From contig DIWT01000025.1 of the NCBI GenBank assembly GCA_002435745.1, positions 1 to 53,603 of the forward strand: 53,603 bases of DNA. The letters are read 5' to 3'. The notes under the pieces are model-generated. The model worked only from the letters and a program-made list of their open reading frames with translations, was not told the DNA's origin and made no database searches. The stretch comes from a bacterium UBP15_UBA6099. GTDB lineage: Bacteria > UBP15 > UBA6099. Both the position numbers and the translations under genes were made by a program. Shown here in pieces: positions 26,808-36,189 of the stretch; positions within the stretch are counted from its first letter, which is position 1; every line of letters begins with the position of its first letter.

Positions 26808-27770
26808 ATGATTTCTTCAGAACTTGAAAAAGCTCCCTGCGCCATCTGCGGCGGAATAGAGTTCGCCGAGCTTTTTAAAACAAGAGATTATCTTTACGGC
26901 GTTCCCGGCGAGTTCTCCATATCAAAATGCAAAAATTGTTCGCTCGTTTCCCTTAACCCCAGAATCCCTAAGGAACGCATCGCCTCCCTGTATCCCGACA
27001 ACTATGAGCCATATTCAATGTCTTTCAGTCAGGAAATGCTGTCGAAACTTGTGGCGGGACAGGAAGGCCGAAGGATACTTCTTGAGCGCCATGCGCAAAA
27101 AGGATTCGCCCTCGATGTCGGCTCCGGTGACGGGAGATTTCTTCTTTGCCTCAAACAGGCCGGTTGGCGAGTCGCCGGCTGCGAGCTTTCTGAAAAATCA
27201 GCGGCTTTTCAAAGGGATTCCCTCGGTTTGGATGTGAAAACAGGCTCTCTGCTTTCCTCTCGCTTCGATTCAGAAATTTTCGACGCCATAACTTTCTGGA
27301 GCGTCTTCGAACATCTTTACGATCCGCTGGAAACTCTCGCCGAAGCGAAAAGAGTCCTGAAACCCGGCGGCGTCATCGCAATGTCCATGCCGAACTTTGA
27401 TTCTTTGGAGCGCATGGTTTTTCGCTCGAAATGGTTCTGTCTTCAACCTCCTTTCCACATTTATCACTATTCTCCGAAAGTCATGAAAAGAATCGTCGCC
27501 GAAACGGAGATGAAAATCGAAAAAGTTTACTATTCAACCACTGCCACAAGTTTGATTAGTAGCATGAGAATTGCTAAAGGCCATTCCATATCGGTTCAAA
27601 GCGATGAAAACGCCAATGACGCGACCCCGACCCGAATCTCCGGTTCTGAAAGTCGCGTAAAACAATTTGCGAAAAATGTTGTGTTTGATTGTGCGATTGT
27701 CCCTGCCCTCCGGTTCGCCGATTTGCTGCGGCTCGGAGCGTACACGAATTATGTAATTAGAAAAACATAG
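26808..27770 (+). CDS. SAM-dependent methyltransferase with N-terminal zinc-ribbon-like motif
   Basis: A 320-residue class I methyltransferase. The N terminus has CAICGG and CKNCSL, a CxxC...CxxC pattern typical of sugar- or polyketide-modifying methyltransferases of this group. The SAM motif is LDVGSGDGRFL, followed by FWSVFEHLYDP and LKPGGVIAMSMPNFDS. Its C terminus is extended beyond the fold. The position after ManC would suit methylation of a cell-surface sugar, which is inference. No strong ribosome binding site is visible before ATG. Confidence 0.85.
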   Translation: MISSELEKAPCAICGGIEFAELFKTRDYLYGVPGEFSISKCKNCSLVSLNPRIPKERIASLYPDNYEPYSMSFSQEMLSKLVAGQEGRRILLERHAQKGFALDVGSGDGRFLLCLKQAGWRVAGCELSEKSAAFQRDSLGLDVKTGSLLSSRFDSEIFDAITFWSVFEHLYDPLETLAEAKRVLKPGGVIAMSMPNFDSLERMVFRSKWFCLQPPFHIYHYSPKVMKRIVAETEMKIEKVYYSTTATSLISSMRIAKGHSISVQSDENANDATPTRISGSESRVKQFAKNVVFDCAIVPALRFADLLRLGAYTNYVIRKT

Positions 27771-27832
27771 CCGGAACCGACGCGCTTTTTGTGTTACAAT
27801 AGCCTGACAACGACGCCGGGAGGATGCTGATT

Positions 27833-28681
27833 GTGAATAAGTTTAGAATGATGATATGCGCGATTGCCGTTCTTATCGTTTGCGCTGCGGTCGCGCGCGC
27901 GGCTGAACCGATTGAAACGAAACGTCCGAACCTCGATGTTATAAGAGTAGCGCATCGCGGAGCCGCGAAGTTCGCTCCCGAAAACACTGTCCCCGCTATC
28001 CAAAAGGCTCTGGAACTGGGAATGAATTACATCGAGCTTGACGTGCGCTACACGACTGACGGGGTTCCGGTGCTGATGCACGACGACACGGTGAACAGGA
28101 CGACAACAGGCTCAGGCCCGATAAACAGGATGTCGCTTGCGGAAGTTAAAAAGTTGAGAGCCGTGTTCGGCATGGGTCGAGACAGTTCTTCGGATGTCGA
28201 AGTTCCGACTCTGGAAGAGGCTCTTATCGCGATGGGACCCGGCGTCGGCGCTTATATCGACCAGAAAGAAACGCCCCAACCGATTCTACTCGAGTTGCTG
28301 AAGAAATACGACAAATATCCGCATCTCACCGTCATCGTAGGCGGGGGGCAGTTCACGGCGGACTTCGCGAAGCTCGACCCGCTTGCTCCCGCCATGCCCG
28401 GCATCGGCAGCGTGGAGGACATTCAACCGACGCTCGAAAAGTTCCCGAACGCCAGAGCCTTCAACACCAGCGCAGCCATCATCACAAACGAACTGGTGGA
28501 CGCGGCTCACGCTCGCGGAATCATGGTTTTTACCAACACGCTCGGCTGGGACGACCGCGAGACTGCCATGAAAAAAGCCATTTTCGCCGGAGTCGACGCG
28601 ATTCAGACCGACCATCCGGATGTCCTCGTTTCAACTGTGAAAAAATTCAAAGCCAAAGCCGAATCAATGAAAAAACCATAA
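27833..28681 (+). CDS. Glycerophosphodiester phosphodiesterase family protein, secreted
   Basis: A GDPD-type TIM barrel of about 282 residues. The catalytic signature is VAHRGAAKFAPENTVPA (HRG and ENT), then IELDVRYTTDGVPVLMHDDTVNRTT with ELD and HDD. A signal peptide (MMICAIAVLIVCAAVARA) points to the periplasm. It should hydrolyse glycerophosphodiesters from lipid turnover. The GGGAGG site ends directly at ATG 27824, which is too close, so GTG at 27833, nine bases after it, is the preferred start. Confidence 0.9.
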   Translation: MNKFRMMICAIAVLIVCAAVARAAEPIETKRPNLDVIRVAHRGAAKFAPENTVPAIQKALELGMNYIELDVRYTTDGVPVLMHDDTVNRTTTGSGPINRMSLAEVKKLRAVFGMGRDSSSDVEVPTLEEALIAMGPGVGAYIDQKETPQPILLELLKKYDKYPHLTVIVGGGQFTADFAKLDPLAPAMPGIGSVEDIQPTLEKFPNARAFNTSAAIITNELVDAAHARGIMVFTNTLGWDDRETAMKKAIFAGVDAIQTDHPDVLVSTVKKFKAKAESMKKP

Positions 28682-28747
28682 AACAAACCAACGCTGTTCA
28701 ATCATCAAACAGGAAGAGCATTCATTAGGATATTTATTTTGGTGTAG

Positions 28748-28769
28748 GGCGGCATCGCCGAATGCCGCC
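28748..28769. repeat. Hairpin, GGCGGCAT / ATGCCGCC
   Basis: An 8-bp perfect stem with a six-base loop sits between two convergent genes. It has no immediate T-tract. It could be a weak terminator for the glycerophosphodiesterase or a REP-like element. Confidence 0.4.
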
Positions 28770-28787
28770 GATATTTAAGTTGAATTT

Positions 28788-28913
28788 CTTATACATGTTA
28801 TTAGATGATTTAACCCACTGCAAATTGTGCCATGCGCAAAGTTATTTCCTTTGCGCATGATGCTTTTTACCAAATAGTTAATTGGAACTTCATTTAATTC
28901 TTCGTACAACCCG
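28788..28913 (+). repeat. Dispersed hairpin repeat, copy B
   Basis: Matches the minus strand of 11742-11866 and the plus strand of 47714-47813. The stem is CATGCGCAAA (28831-28840) with TTTGCGCATG (28850-28859). It ends 21 bases before the stop codon of the PLP enzyme gene. Changes in the loop and flanks leave the stem untouched, which suggests selection or copying of the hairpin. Confidence 0.85.
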
Positions 28914-28934
28914 AATCCGCCAATAAAAGCCGGG

Positions 28935-30125
28935 TTAAACTTTGGATAGCGCGCGGTCGAGGTCTCGGACAAGGTCTCGCACGTCTTCAAGTCCGACGGA
29001 TAGCCGGATTAGATTGTCCGTGATGCCGAGCCGTTTTCTTCTTTCTTCATCGACAGTGATATGGGTCATTGTCGCGGGATGCTCGATTAGCGTGCAGGCG
29101 TCGCCGAGGCTGACCGCCACGTTGCAGACTTTTACATTGGCAAGCAGCTTTGACGCGGCCTCGTACCCGCCCTTCAGCCAGAAAGCTATCATGCCGGAGA
29201 AATCGGACATTGTTTTCTTCGCCACATCATGCTGCGGATGGCTCTTTAGGCCGGGATAATTCACTTTCATAATTTTGGGATGGTTTTCGAGAAATTTGGC
29301 GACTTCCAAAGCGTTCGAGCAATGTCTGTCCATGCGGACGTGGAGAGTGCGCATACCCCGCCAAGAGAAGAAAGCGTGCAACGGACTCATCGAGCCGCCG
29401 AGAACGAGCATATAGTTGTCGACAGCCGCGACCAGTTCGGCGCCACCGGCGACATAGCCGCCGAGCGCGTCGTCGTGTCCGCTGATGTATTTAGTAGAAC
29501 TGGACGCGACGAGGTCCGCCCCAAGCTCAAGCGGGCGCATGAGATAAGGAGACGCCCACGTGCTGTCCACAACCGTGACGCAGCCGGAAGCGCGCGCGAG
29601 TTTCGCCGCCGCCGGAATGTCTATTATCTCGACCATCGGGTTTGCCGGAGTCTCTATGAAAAGGACTTTCGCGGGCCGCGATAGAGCCTTTTTCATCTTT
29701 GCGTAATCCGTCAAATCCGTCATATCGACCTCTATGCCGAGGCCCGGAAGATACTGTCCGAAAAGCGTGTCGGACGCGCTGTACATCTTGCTGTGAGCGA
29801 CCACTCTGTCGCCCGCTCTCAGAAGAGAAAGCAAGGCGGTTGATATGGCGGCCATGCCGCTGGCGAAAGCGACGGCGCGCTCGCCCCCTTCAAGTTCCGC
29901 GATTTTCTCTTCGAACATCGCGTTCGTGGGATTGCCCGTTCTGGTGTAAAAGTACCGCCCTCCCTCGCCGAGCATCTGTTCGGAGCCGGCCTCCATGAAG
30001 TCTTCAAGAGAGTCGTAAACGTAAGTCGTGCTCTGGTAGATTGGAGGATTGACCGGTCTCGGCTCGCGTGACGGCGATTTCCATCCGGATACGACGCGGC
30101 TGCCGAATCTTAGCTTGGAGTCCAT
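28935..30125 (-). CDS. Cys/Met metabolism PLP-dependent enzyme (gamma-synthase/lyase family)
   Basis: A 396-residue fold-type I PLP enzyme. Characteristic segments are NPPIYQSTTYVYDSLED, TRTGNPTNAMFEEKIAELEGG, VDSTWASPYLMRPLELGADLV, and the PLP lysine in SSSTKYISGHDD. The family covers cystathionine gamma-synthase, methionine gamma-lyase and O-acetylhomoserine sulfhydrylase, which cannot be separated by eye. AAAGGA is nine bases before ATG. It follows the corrinoid gene by 94 bases, so it may belong to the methyltransferase locus, where a methylthiol or methionine-derived substrate would make sense. Confidence 0.9.
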   Translation of the reverse strand: MDSKLRFGSRVVSGWKSPSREPRPVNPPIYQSTTYVYDSLEDFMEAGSEQMLGEGGRYFYTRTGNPTNAMFEEKIAELEGGERAVAFASGMAAISTALLSLLRAGDRVVAHSKMYSASDTLFGQYLPGLGIEVDMTDLTDYAKMKKALSRPAKVLFIETPANPMVEIIDIPAAAKLARASGCVTVVDSTWASPYLMRPLELGADLVASSSTKYISGHDDALGGYVAGGAELVAAVDNYMLVLGGSMSPLHAFFSWRGMRTLHVRMDRHCSNALEVAKFLENHPKIMKVNYPGLKSHPQHDVAKKTMSDFSGMIAFWLKGGYEAASKLLANVKVCNVAVSLGDACTLIEHPATMTHITVDEERRKRLGITDNLIRLSVGLEDVRDLVRDLDRALSKV

Positions 30126-30219
30126 GCGAGAGTCCTTTCAAGCGCAACGCCGAAGCGGCGGCGCAAGAGTTCATGTCTAAAGAGCCGTAGTCCGGGACGG
30201 CAGGGTCGTTTGCATATAA

Positions 30220-30855
30220 TCAACTCGCCAACAGGCTTTTGACGAGGTCAACGGCTTCGCCGGCGTCTTCGCCGTAACCGTCAGCGCCTATCTCTTTGGC
30301 GAAATCGGCGGAAACGGGAGCGCCGCCGACGATTATCTTCAGGGAATCCCTCAGCCCGGCGTCTTTCAGCGCGGACACGGTGTCTCTCATAAACGCCATA
30401 GTAGTCGTCAACAGCGCGGACATCCCGACGACGTTGGGTTTAATCTCCCTGACCATATCGACGAATCTCTCCGGAGGAGCGTCCACGCCGGCGTCGTGAA
30501 CTTCGTAGCCGTTGCCCTGCAACAGGGCGACGACGATGTTTTTGCCGATGTCGTGGATGTCGCCTTTCACCGAGCCGATGAGGACGCGGCCCTTAGGCTC
30601 GTAACCGGAATCTTTCAGTTTCGGCGAGACCGCCGCGAACCCGTCTTTGAAGGCTTTCGCGCTCATCATGACCTCGGGCAGAAACACCTCGTCGTTCTTA
30701 AATTTCACGCCGACGATTTCAATGCCGGAGATAAGGCCTCCCGCGACGATTTCCATTGGGGCAATGCCTTCCGCCAGAGCCGATTGCGTCAGTTCGACCG
30801 TAAGTTCCGGCTCCATCTCGATAATCGAATTCTTGATTTTTTCCAACAGCGACAT
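30220..30855 (-). CDS. Corrinoid (B12-binding) methyltransferase protein
   Basis: A 211-residue corrinoid protein of the MtbC/MttC type. The N-terminal helical cap domain (about 1-85) is followed by the Rossmann B12 domain with GDIHDIGKNIV, where D99, H101 and G104 form the DxHxxG cobalt-ligand motif. It accepts a methyl group from the MttB-family partner and hands it to a second methyltransferase. That second enzyme and a reductive activator (RamA type) are not in the window. GGAGG lies eight bases before ATG. Confidence 0.92.
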   Translation of the reverse strand: MSLLEKIKNSIIEMEPELTVELTQSALAEGIAPMEIVAGGLISGIEIVGVKFKNDEVFLPEVMMSAKAFKDGFAAVSPKLKDSGYEPKGRVLIGSVKGDIHDIGKNIVVALLQGNGYEVHDAGVDAPPERFVDMVREIKPNVVGMSALLTTTMAFMRDTVSALKDAGLRDSLKIIVGGAPVSADFAKEIGADGYGEDAGEAVDLVKSLLAS

Positions 30856-30913
30856 TATTAGACCTCCAGATTTTTATTCATTAATAAACGACTATCCGCT
30901 ACAGGCGGGAGTC

Positions 30914-32317
30914 TTATTGCAGACCTGCGGCTTTCACTCTTCGCGACACGATCCTGTCGATTTCCGCCGCGATGTCTTCAGAGACCTGAAGTTCGAGGCT
31001 GTTTTCTGCGAGAACCTTTTCGACCCGCTCGCGCGCCCTCTGCTCGATCGGTTTGGGTTCTGACCAGTATTTGTCGAAGGTGTCCTGAGTGAAGACGCCC
31101 GGCTGCCAGAAATCGCGCGCGTGCCGCATGGTATGTTTTTCCATCAGGTAGTTGCCGCCGATTCCGACCTTTTCAATGACATCGAGCGCGAGAGTGTCGT
31201 CGTTGACGAGTATGCCCTCGGAGAGTACTCTGAGCATGCCGCCCATTTCGTTTTCGACAACGAGCGATTCGAGGCAGAAACCTTCGCCGCCGCCGATTTC
31301 GCCGCGCATGCCGATGCTTTCGGAGCCTGCCGCCCATAGGAGCATCATGCTCAGCCCGCGGTCCCATCCGCTCTGAAAATCCATGCAGTTGGAATCGGTC
31401 AGGCCGGACGTGCAGCCGGACATGAAACCGAGGTGATGAGCGCAGGCGACCAGAGCGAGGTGTATTAGAGAGAGTTCCGGGGCGGCGTAGAGGCATCTGC
31501 CTGTGCGCATGTCGCTGGTCTGCATCGGCCCGCCGAGCGCCATCGGAGAGTTCGAGCCTAAACAATAAAGATATACGAGGCCCGCGAGATTTTCGGCCAT
31601 CTGCAGCGCCACCGACCCCGCGAGAGTCGCCGGGCCGGTCGTTCCCACCTGCACCATCGGCCCCATGTTTATCGGCTGATCAAGTTCGCCGTACACTTTC
31701 ATTATTTCCAGCGAATGCTTGGAAAGCTTCAGCGGGCTGACGGGTTCGGCAAGATAGTTGATCATGCGCGAGCCGCGAAGCTCGTCCTCGCCGCCAGTCA
31801 CCGCTTTCGCCATCTCGACCAGATCGTGAGCCGATTCTATCGTGTACGTCCACGTCGTGACTATCTTCTCGGAATACTTGAACAGCAACTCCGCCATGTA
31901 GATATCGGATATCTCGATAGGCACATCCTGAGGAACGACTCCTGTCGAGGACACCGATATGTTTTCGAGGTGGTTGACCAGATTTATCACGTTCCGGCAA
32001 TCGTTGAGAGTTCCCGCGCGCTTGGTTTTCGTTTCGAAATCGATGATGTTCATGCCGATCCACGGAGCCCAGAAAATCTTCGGATAGTCCTGCGGCAACG
32101 CGAGCGGCTTCATATTGGCGACGGCTTCGAGAGTTAGCGAGCGCGGGACGCAGGCGATCTGTTTCGCCATGTCAACCTTGCAGCCGCGTTTTTCAAGCAG
32201 TTCCAATGCCCAGTCCCATTCGTATTTGAACCCGACTTCCTCCAGTATCCTGTAAGAGGTGTCGAGAATCCTTTCGATTTCCTGAGTTGAAACGACATCG
32301 AGTTTATTGAAAATCAT
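30914..32317 (-). CDS. Trimethylamine methyltransferase (MttB) family protein, non-pyrrolysine, copy A
   Basis: A 467-residue MttB superfamily member that should demethylate a quaternary amine or related methyl donor onto the corrinoid protein. It contains no in-frame amber codon, so it is a non-pyrrolysine homologue like the glycine-betaine and carnitine-type enzymes. The C-terminal VEKVGIGGNYLMEKHTMRHARDFW segment is typical. The start MIFNKLDVV is chosen by comparison with the adjacent paralogue (MIFRKLKVL) and a GGGAG site; the frame is open 19 codons further. It begins one base after the stop of copy B. The substrate is unknown. Confidence 0.9.
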   Translation of the reverse strand: MIFNKLDVVSTQEIERILDTSYRILEEVGFKYEWDWALELLEKRGCKVDMAKQIACVPRSLTLEAVANMKPLALPQDYPKIFWAPWIGMNIIDFETKTKRAGTLNDCRNVINLVNHLENISVSSTGVVPQDVPIEISDIYMAELLFKYSEKIVTTWTYTIESAHDLVEMAKAVTGGEDELRGSRMINYLAEPVSPLKLSKHSLEIMKVYGELDQPINMGPMVQVGTTGPATLAGSVALQMAENLAGLVYLYCLGSNSPMALGGPMQTSDMRTGRCLYAAPELSLIHLALVACAHHLGFMSGCTSGLTDSNCMDFQSGWDRGLSMMLLWAAGSESIGMRGEIGGGEGFCLESLVVENEMGGMLRVLSEGILVNDDTLALDVIEKVGIGGNYLMEKHTMRHARDFWQPGVFTQDTFDKYWSEPKPIEQRARERVEKVLAENSLELQVSEDIAAEIDRIVSRRVKAAGLQ

Positions 32318-32318
32318 G

Positions 32319-33728
32319 TCAGCAGGCTCCCTTCTCGGCGACGGCCGCGACTCTTCGCGCGACAATCTCGTCAATCGCCTTGGCTTGGTCTTCAGGTATC
32401 TGCAGCGAAAGCTCTTTCGAGGAAAGGATTTCGTTCACTTTGTCATGGGCGTGGGCGATAATGCGCATCCCGCCGCTCTTGGCCCAATGCTCGAAGCTGA
32501 CTCTCTGGAAAATGGAGGGCCGCCATGCGTCCCTCGCGTGAGCCATCGTGTGTTTCTCGCCGAGGAAGTTGCCTCCCGGCCCGACGCTCTTAATCACATC
32601 GAGCGCCAGAGTGTCGTCGTTCACCAGAACGCCCTCGCCAACCTTGCTGAGCATGCCGAGCGCCTCGTTGTCCAGCACAAGCTGCTCCATAGAGAAACCA
32701 TCGAAGAGGAATCCGGCCTGACCGAACATGTCGCATCCTGCCGCCCAGCACATCACGCCCGACAGCGCCTTTTCCCAGCCGTTCTGCATGTCGAAGTCGC
32801 AGGAATCCGTCTCGAAGCTGGTGTTCCCGCTGCAGTATCCGAAATAGCGGATTATCTGATGCGCGCCGAGGAACATAAGCGTCTGTTCCGGGGAAGCGTA
32901 CAACTGCCTCCCGGTGCGCATCTGCATCACCTGAGTCAAAGCGCCCAGAGCCACTTCCGTTTTCGTCCGGAGAGACCTGACCCAGACCAGACCGGCGAGC
33001 AACTCGGCGGCGCACAACACTAGGCATCCGGCGGGAGTGGCCGGAGACACGCTTCCCGCCTGCGTCATGGACGCTACGGCTATCGGCAAATCCCTTTCGG
33101 CGTACATGCGGGATATCGCGAGCTGTTTAGGCGGAAACCTCAGAGGAGAAACCGAATTGAGCATGTAGCTGAGGAACTTCGAGCCGCGCAGTTCCTCCGA
33201 GCCTCCCGTTATCACTTCCGCCATCTCCATTACGACAGGCACGTTTTCCGTCTCATAAATCCATTGGTTGAAAAGTTTCTCGGAATATTTCATGAGCAGG
33301 CCGATATTAAAAACCTCGACCGCCTGCACAGGCACGTCGGACGAGACGATTCCCGCCGAAGCTAGAGTGATGTTGTCCAGCGAGTTGCACAGCTTAATCA
33401 CGTTGCGCGCGTCCTCGGTCGTGCCCGGTCTCATCTTCTTCGTTTTGCAGTCGAGAATCATCCCCTTGTTGGCGCTTGCCACGCGGACCTTCGGAAGGTC
33501 GTCAGGCGGCGTCACCGATGGCACGTTGTCCAACGCGTCGAAAATCACATCCTCGCTGAACTTTACAACCATCGTCGCGCGGTCAACGTCGCAGCCGGCT
33601 GACTCCAACTCGTCCATGCACTTCTCGTCCTCGAACCGGCAGCCCGTCGTCCTCAGTATCCGAAACGCTCCCTCGACTATCTTTACCACTTCGTCGTCCG
33701 ATAGAACCTTAAGTTTTCTGAATATCAT
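32319..33728 (-). CDS. MttB family methyltransferase, non-pyrrolysine, copy B
   Basis: A 469-residue paralogue of the next gene in the operon. Shared landmarks are the N-terminal helix, the DNTRxVIxLxNxLDNI-like segment (EDARNVIKLCNSLDNIT), EVALGALTQVMQMRTGRQLYASPE, and the C-terminal KHTMAHARDAW. Identity to copy A is clear but moderate, so the duplication is old. The two could form a hetero-oligomer or have separate substrates. GGGAGG lies six bases before ATG. No amber codon interrupts the frame. Tandem MttB copies with a single corrinoid protein suggest that both feed the same acceptor. Confidence 0.9.
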   Translation of the reverse strand: MIFRKLKVLSDDEVVKIVEGAFRILRTTGCRFEDEKCMDELESAGCDVDRATMVVKFSEDVIFDALDNVPSVTPPDDLPKVRVASANKGMILDCKTKKMRPGTTEDARNVIKLCNSLDNITLASAGIVSSDVPVQAVEVFNIGLLMKYSEKLFNQWIYETENVPVVMEMAEVITGGSEELRGSKFLSYMLNSVSPLRFPPKQLAISRMYAERDLPIAVASMTQAGSVSPATPAGCLVLCAAELLAGLVWVRSLRTKTEVALGALTQVMQMRTGRQLYASPEQTLMFLGAHQIIRYFGYCSGNTSFETDSCDFDMQNGWEKALSGVMCWAAGCDMFGQAGFLFDGFSMEQLVLDNEALGMLSKVGEGVLVNDDTLALDVIKSVGPGGNFLGEKHTMAHARDAWRPSIFQRVSFEHWAKSGGMRIIAHAHDKVNEILSSKELSLQIPEDQAKAIDEIVARRVAAVAEKGAC

Positions 33729-33746
33729 TTTCGCCTCCCAGTCCGG

Positions 33747-35405
33747 TCAAGCGGAAAGTTCTTCTTCATAATCGACATCCATCCCGCCAAGCCCAACCAT
33801 ATCCACCCCTAGAGCTATCTTGTGTCTGCCCGGATTCATCCCCCCGGCGCGTTTCACCCTGATTGTCAACTCGTCTCCGAAAGAGACCGACAGCGGGGCC
33901 TTGTCGGACACTTCGGAAGCGGCTACCTTCCGCGAGCCTTTCGTGATTTCTATCAAATCAAGACCGAAGGATTCTCCGTCCACTTTCACATCCGTGAATC
34001 CGATGACAGTGGCAACCCCAAGCTTGTTTTTCAGTTTCACCTCGAAACCGGCGACCTCGCCGTCCGCCACGAAGTTTTTGAAACTGCCGGGGACGACCAG
34101 ACGTTTGACTAGGTAGCCCGACACCGAACTGCGGGACATTTCTATGACTGCGGTTTCGATGACGGAAGAGATGCGGTCCCTGAGCCTGTCCTGCAGGGAT
34201 TTTGCCGGAGCGGCGGAAGCCGCGGATTTCTTTGCGACCGGAGCGGCCGCGCGCGGTTTGGGGGCTTTCAGATCTTCTTCCGCTTCCTCCCGCCCGAATG
34301 AAAGCATCCTTCTCATTTCCTTATCGAGCGCGTCCCATACGAGTTCTATCCTGTTTAAGGATTTTTCATAGAAATATTTCATGCCGAACGCGCCGAGCGC
34401 CTTGTCCAGCCCTTTGAGAACCTCGTCGAACACCGAGAAAGCCGCGCCGAGCGCTTGCTCCAGTATCCCGCCTTCAATGCTTTCAGGAACCGAATCGAAT
34501 TCCACTCCGTCCGACGCCGCCCTGTAGCCTCTGAATATCGCCGTTATCAGCTTGTCCATCCCGCGCAGTTTCAGAAGAGGAATCCCTTCAAGTTTGATGT
34601 CCCCTCTTGCGTAGGCGATTCCGGCGTTCAGTTTGCCGTGCGCCATGTCGTGGAACGCCGTCTTGGTGGTCTTGATTACCAGAACAGAACCGCAGGACAC
34701 AGCGCCTTCGACGAATTCCGCGCGGCCGTCGGATGTCAATTTCACAGAATATTTCTCGTCCGCGTCTTTCATATCAAGAACAATGGCGTCGAGAGTCTTC
34801 GCGCACTCGGCCAGAGACGCGGCTCCGATATGCCCGGCGGCCATTTCCACCGTTCGGCGCAACAGTTCGGAGTAAGAGCCGCCCTCCCCGGCCGATTCGG
34901 CGGTGGCGGTTTTCTTTTTCACCCTCTGTGACGCCGAGCCGTCGCCTGTCAGCTTGTCCTTGTATTTCGCTTGCACAAGGCCCAGCCCGACCATCTTAAG
35001 GGCAAGCTCGATATCATGCTCTCCGGACTCCAGTCCCTGCGCGTCCTGTACCGTTATCGTCAGTTCGTCGCCGAAAGAAACTCCCAGAGGAAGAGTCTCA
35101 GACAAATCAGCCGCGCAATAAGATTTCCTGTTCTTTTCTATCGTTATCACGCTCGGATCAAAAATCTCTCCGTCGATTTTCAAAGGGTCGCAGCCCACGA
35201 TGGTTGCCACGCCCAGCCTGTTTTTTACTTTCACCCTGAAACCGGCTGTCGCGCCTGCAGCGTCTTTCACATTGGTGAAAGACCCCTCCTGAATAAGCCT
35301 TTTCACTAGATAACCTGAGACCGCCTGAGTCGAAACGCTTTCCGCCGCCTGTGCGACAGCCTCCGCAAGCCTCGACCTCAGCCTTTCTTCCAACGACTGC
35401 GCCAT
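33747..35405 (-). CDS. CGDB-like / SCP2 / CGDB-like three-domain protein
   Basis: A 552-residue protein with an internal duplication. Residues about 4-153 and 403-552 are homologous: both have SGYLVKRL, GFxVKxKNxLGVATxxG, DGExF, VSFGDELTI and G.H.I.L...MVGLG. Each resembles the DUF6379 / C-glycoside deglycosidase beta-subunit (CGDB) fold. Between them, about 195-295, lies an SCP2-like domain (DKYSVKLTSDGRAE... to GDIKLEGIPLL), then an Ala/Lys/Pro linker at 375-402. ATG at 35405 is eight bases after GGGAGG and preferred over 35411. It sits between TetR and MttB copy B. I know of no characterised protein with this layout. It might bind or present a substrate. Confidence 0.72.
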   Translation of the reverse strand: MAQSLEERLRSRLAEAVAQAAESVSTQAVSGYLVKRLIQEGSFTNVKDAAGATAGFRVKVKNRLGVATIVGCDPLKIDGEIFDPSVITIEKNRKSYCAADLSETLPLGVSFGDELTITVQDAQGLESGEHDIELALKMVGLGLVQAKYKDKLTGDGSASQRVKKKTATAESAGEGGSYSELLRRTVEMAAGHIGAASLAECAKTLDAIVLDMKDADEKYSVKLTSDGRAEFVEGAVSCGSVLVIKTTKTAFHDMAHGKLNAGIAYARGDIKLEGIPLLKLRGMDKLITAIFRGYRAASDGVEFDSVPESIEGGILEQALGAAFSVFDEVLKGLDKALGAFGMKYFYEKSLNRIELVWDALDKEMRRMLSFGREEAEEDLKAPKPRAAAPVAKKSAASAAPAKSLQDRLRDRISSVIETAVIEMSRSSVSGYLVKRLVVPGSFKNFVADGEVAGFEVKLKNKLGVATVIGFTDVKVDGESFGLDLIEITKGSRKVAASEVSDKAPLSVSFGDELTIRVKRAGGMNPGRHKIALGVDMVGLGGMDVDYEEELSA

Positions 35406-35449
35406 TGTCATATCCTCCCTAGACGGACGCCCGATTCCCGCCGCTCCCG

Positions 35450-36169
35450 CTAACTCCTCGGATCCGGCGTCGGACGTATCCCTCTGTTCTGCATTTCTGA
35501 AATCTCTTTTATCACATGTTCGACATCGACATCTTCGACTCTATCTATCAGTTCAAACACCACGCTCTCGATCATCCCCACCAACGCGACGCCTGCTATT
35601 CGCGCGTCCATCTCCCTGACCACTCCGAGTCTCATCCCCAGAAGAAGCGCAAACTCGGCCTGCCTATATAAATAATTGTGGAATTCTTTTATAAGCAATC
35701 TGATTTCCGGGTCCGGATTGTTCGTTTCATTCCTGATTATCTGGCCGAGACAAGTGTTTTTTCTGAGCAAGTCCGCGACATTCCGGGAAAACACCAATGC
35801 CATATCGGCGCTCGTATCCGTTGTGGCGGCCCAATTTGCGACAAGCTTCTTCATGGCGTCAAAAAAACTATTCAGCAATTCGACAAGCGCCGTTTTCTTG
35901 TCTTTGAAATGGTAGTAGAAGGTTCCCTGAGCGACTCCCACCTCGCGCACGATATCGGACACGTTGGCTTTGTCGTAGCCCTTCTGGGAAAAAACAATCA
36001 GCGCGGCGTCCAGTATTTTCTTTCTGGTCATCTCCTTCTTCGACAACTTCTCGGAGATGTCCGCTATCTCATTCATAGGTGTTTTGTTCATTGAAACAGA
36101 AGATATGGGAATATCCGACGATGCTGAAAAAGTATCCTGCGAAGTATTTTTCAAGTTGGACTGTTTCAT
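35450..36169 (-). CDS. TetR-family transcriptional regulator (MttB locus)
   Basis: A 239-residue TetR regulator. The helix-turn-helix is GYDKANVSDIVREVGVAQGTFYYHF followed by KDKKTAL. The first 45 residues before the HTH are polar and unusual in length; a later start at MNKTP is possible. It is the first gene of the operon that runs into the CGDB/SCP2 protein (44 bases), MttB copies and corrinoid protein. A 16-bp palindrome lies 20 bases upstream of its start, so it should repress itself and the whole operon. Confidence 0.88.
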   Translation of the reverse strand: MKQSNLKNTSQDTFSASSDIPISSVSMNKTPMNEIADISEKLSKKEMTRKKILDAALIVFSQKGYDKANVSDIVREVGVAQGTFYYHFKDKKTALVELLNSFFDAMKKLVANWAATTDTSADMALVFSRNVADLLRKNTCLGQIIRNETNNPDPEIRLLIKEFHNYLYRQAEFALLLGMRLGVVREMDARIAGVALVGMIESVVFELIDRVEDVDVEHVIKEISEMQNRGIRPTPDPRS

Positions 36170-36189
36170 AGATATCGTGCCCCCAAACC

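Noticed and set aside
28748..28913. Copy B and its upstream hairpin as an intrinsic terminator
   Set aside because: Neither stem has a following T-tract on the appropriate strand.
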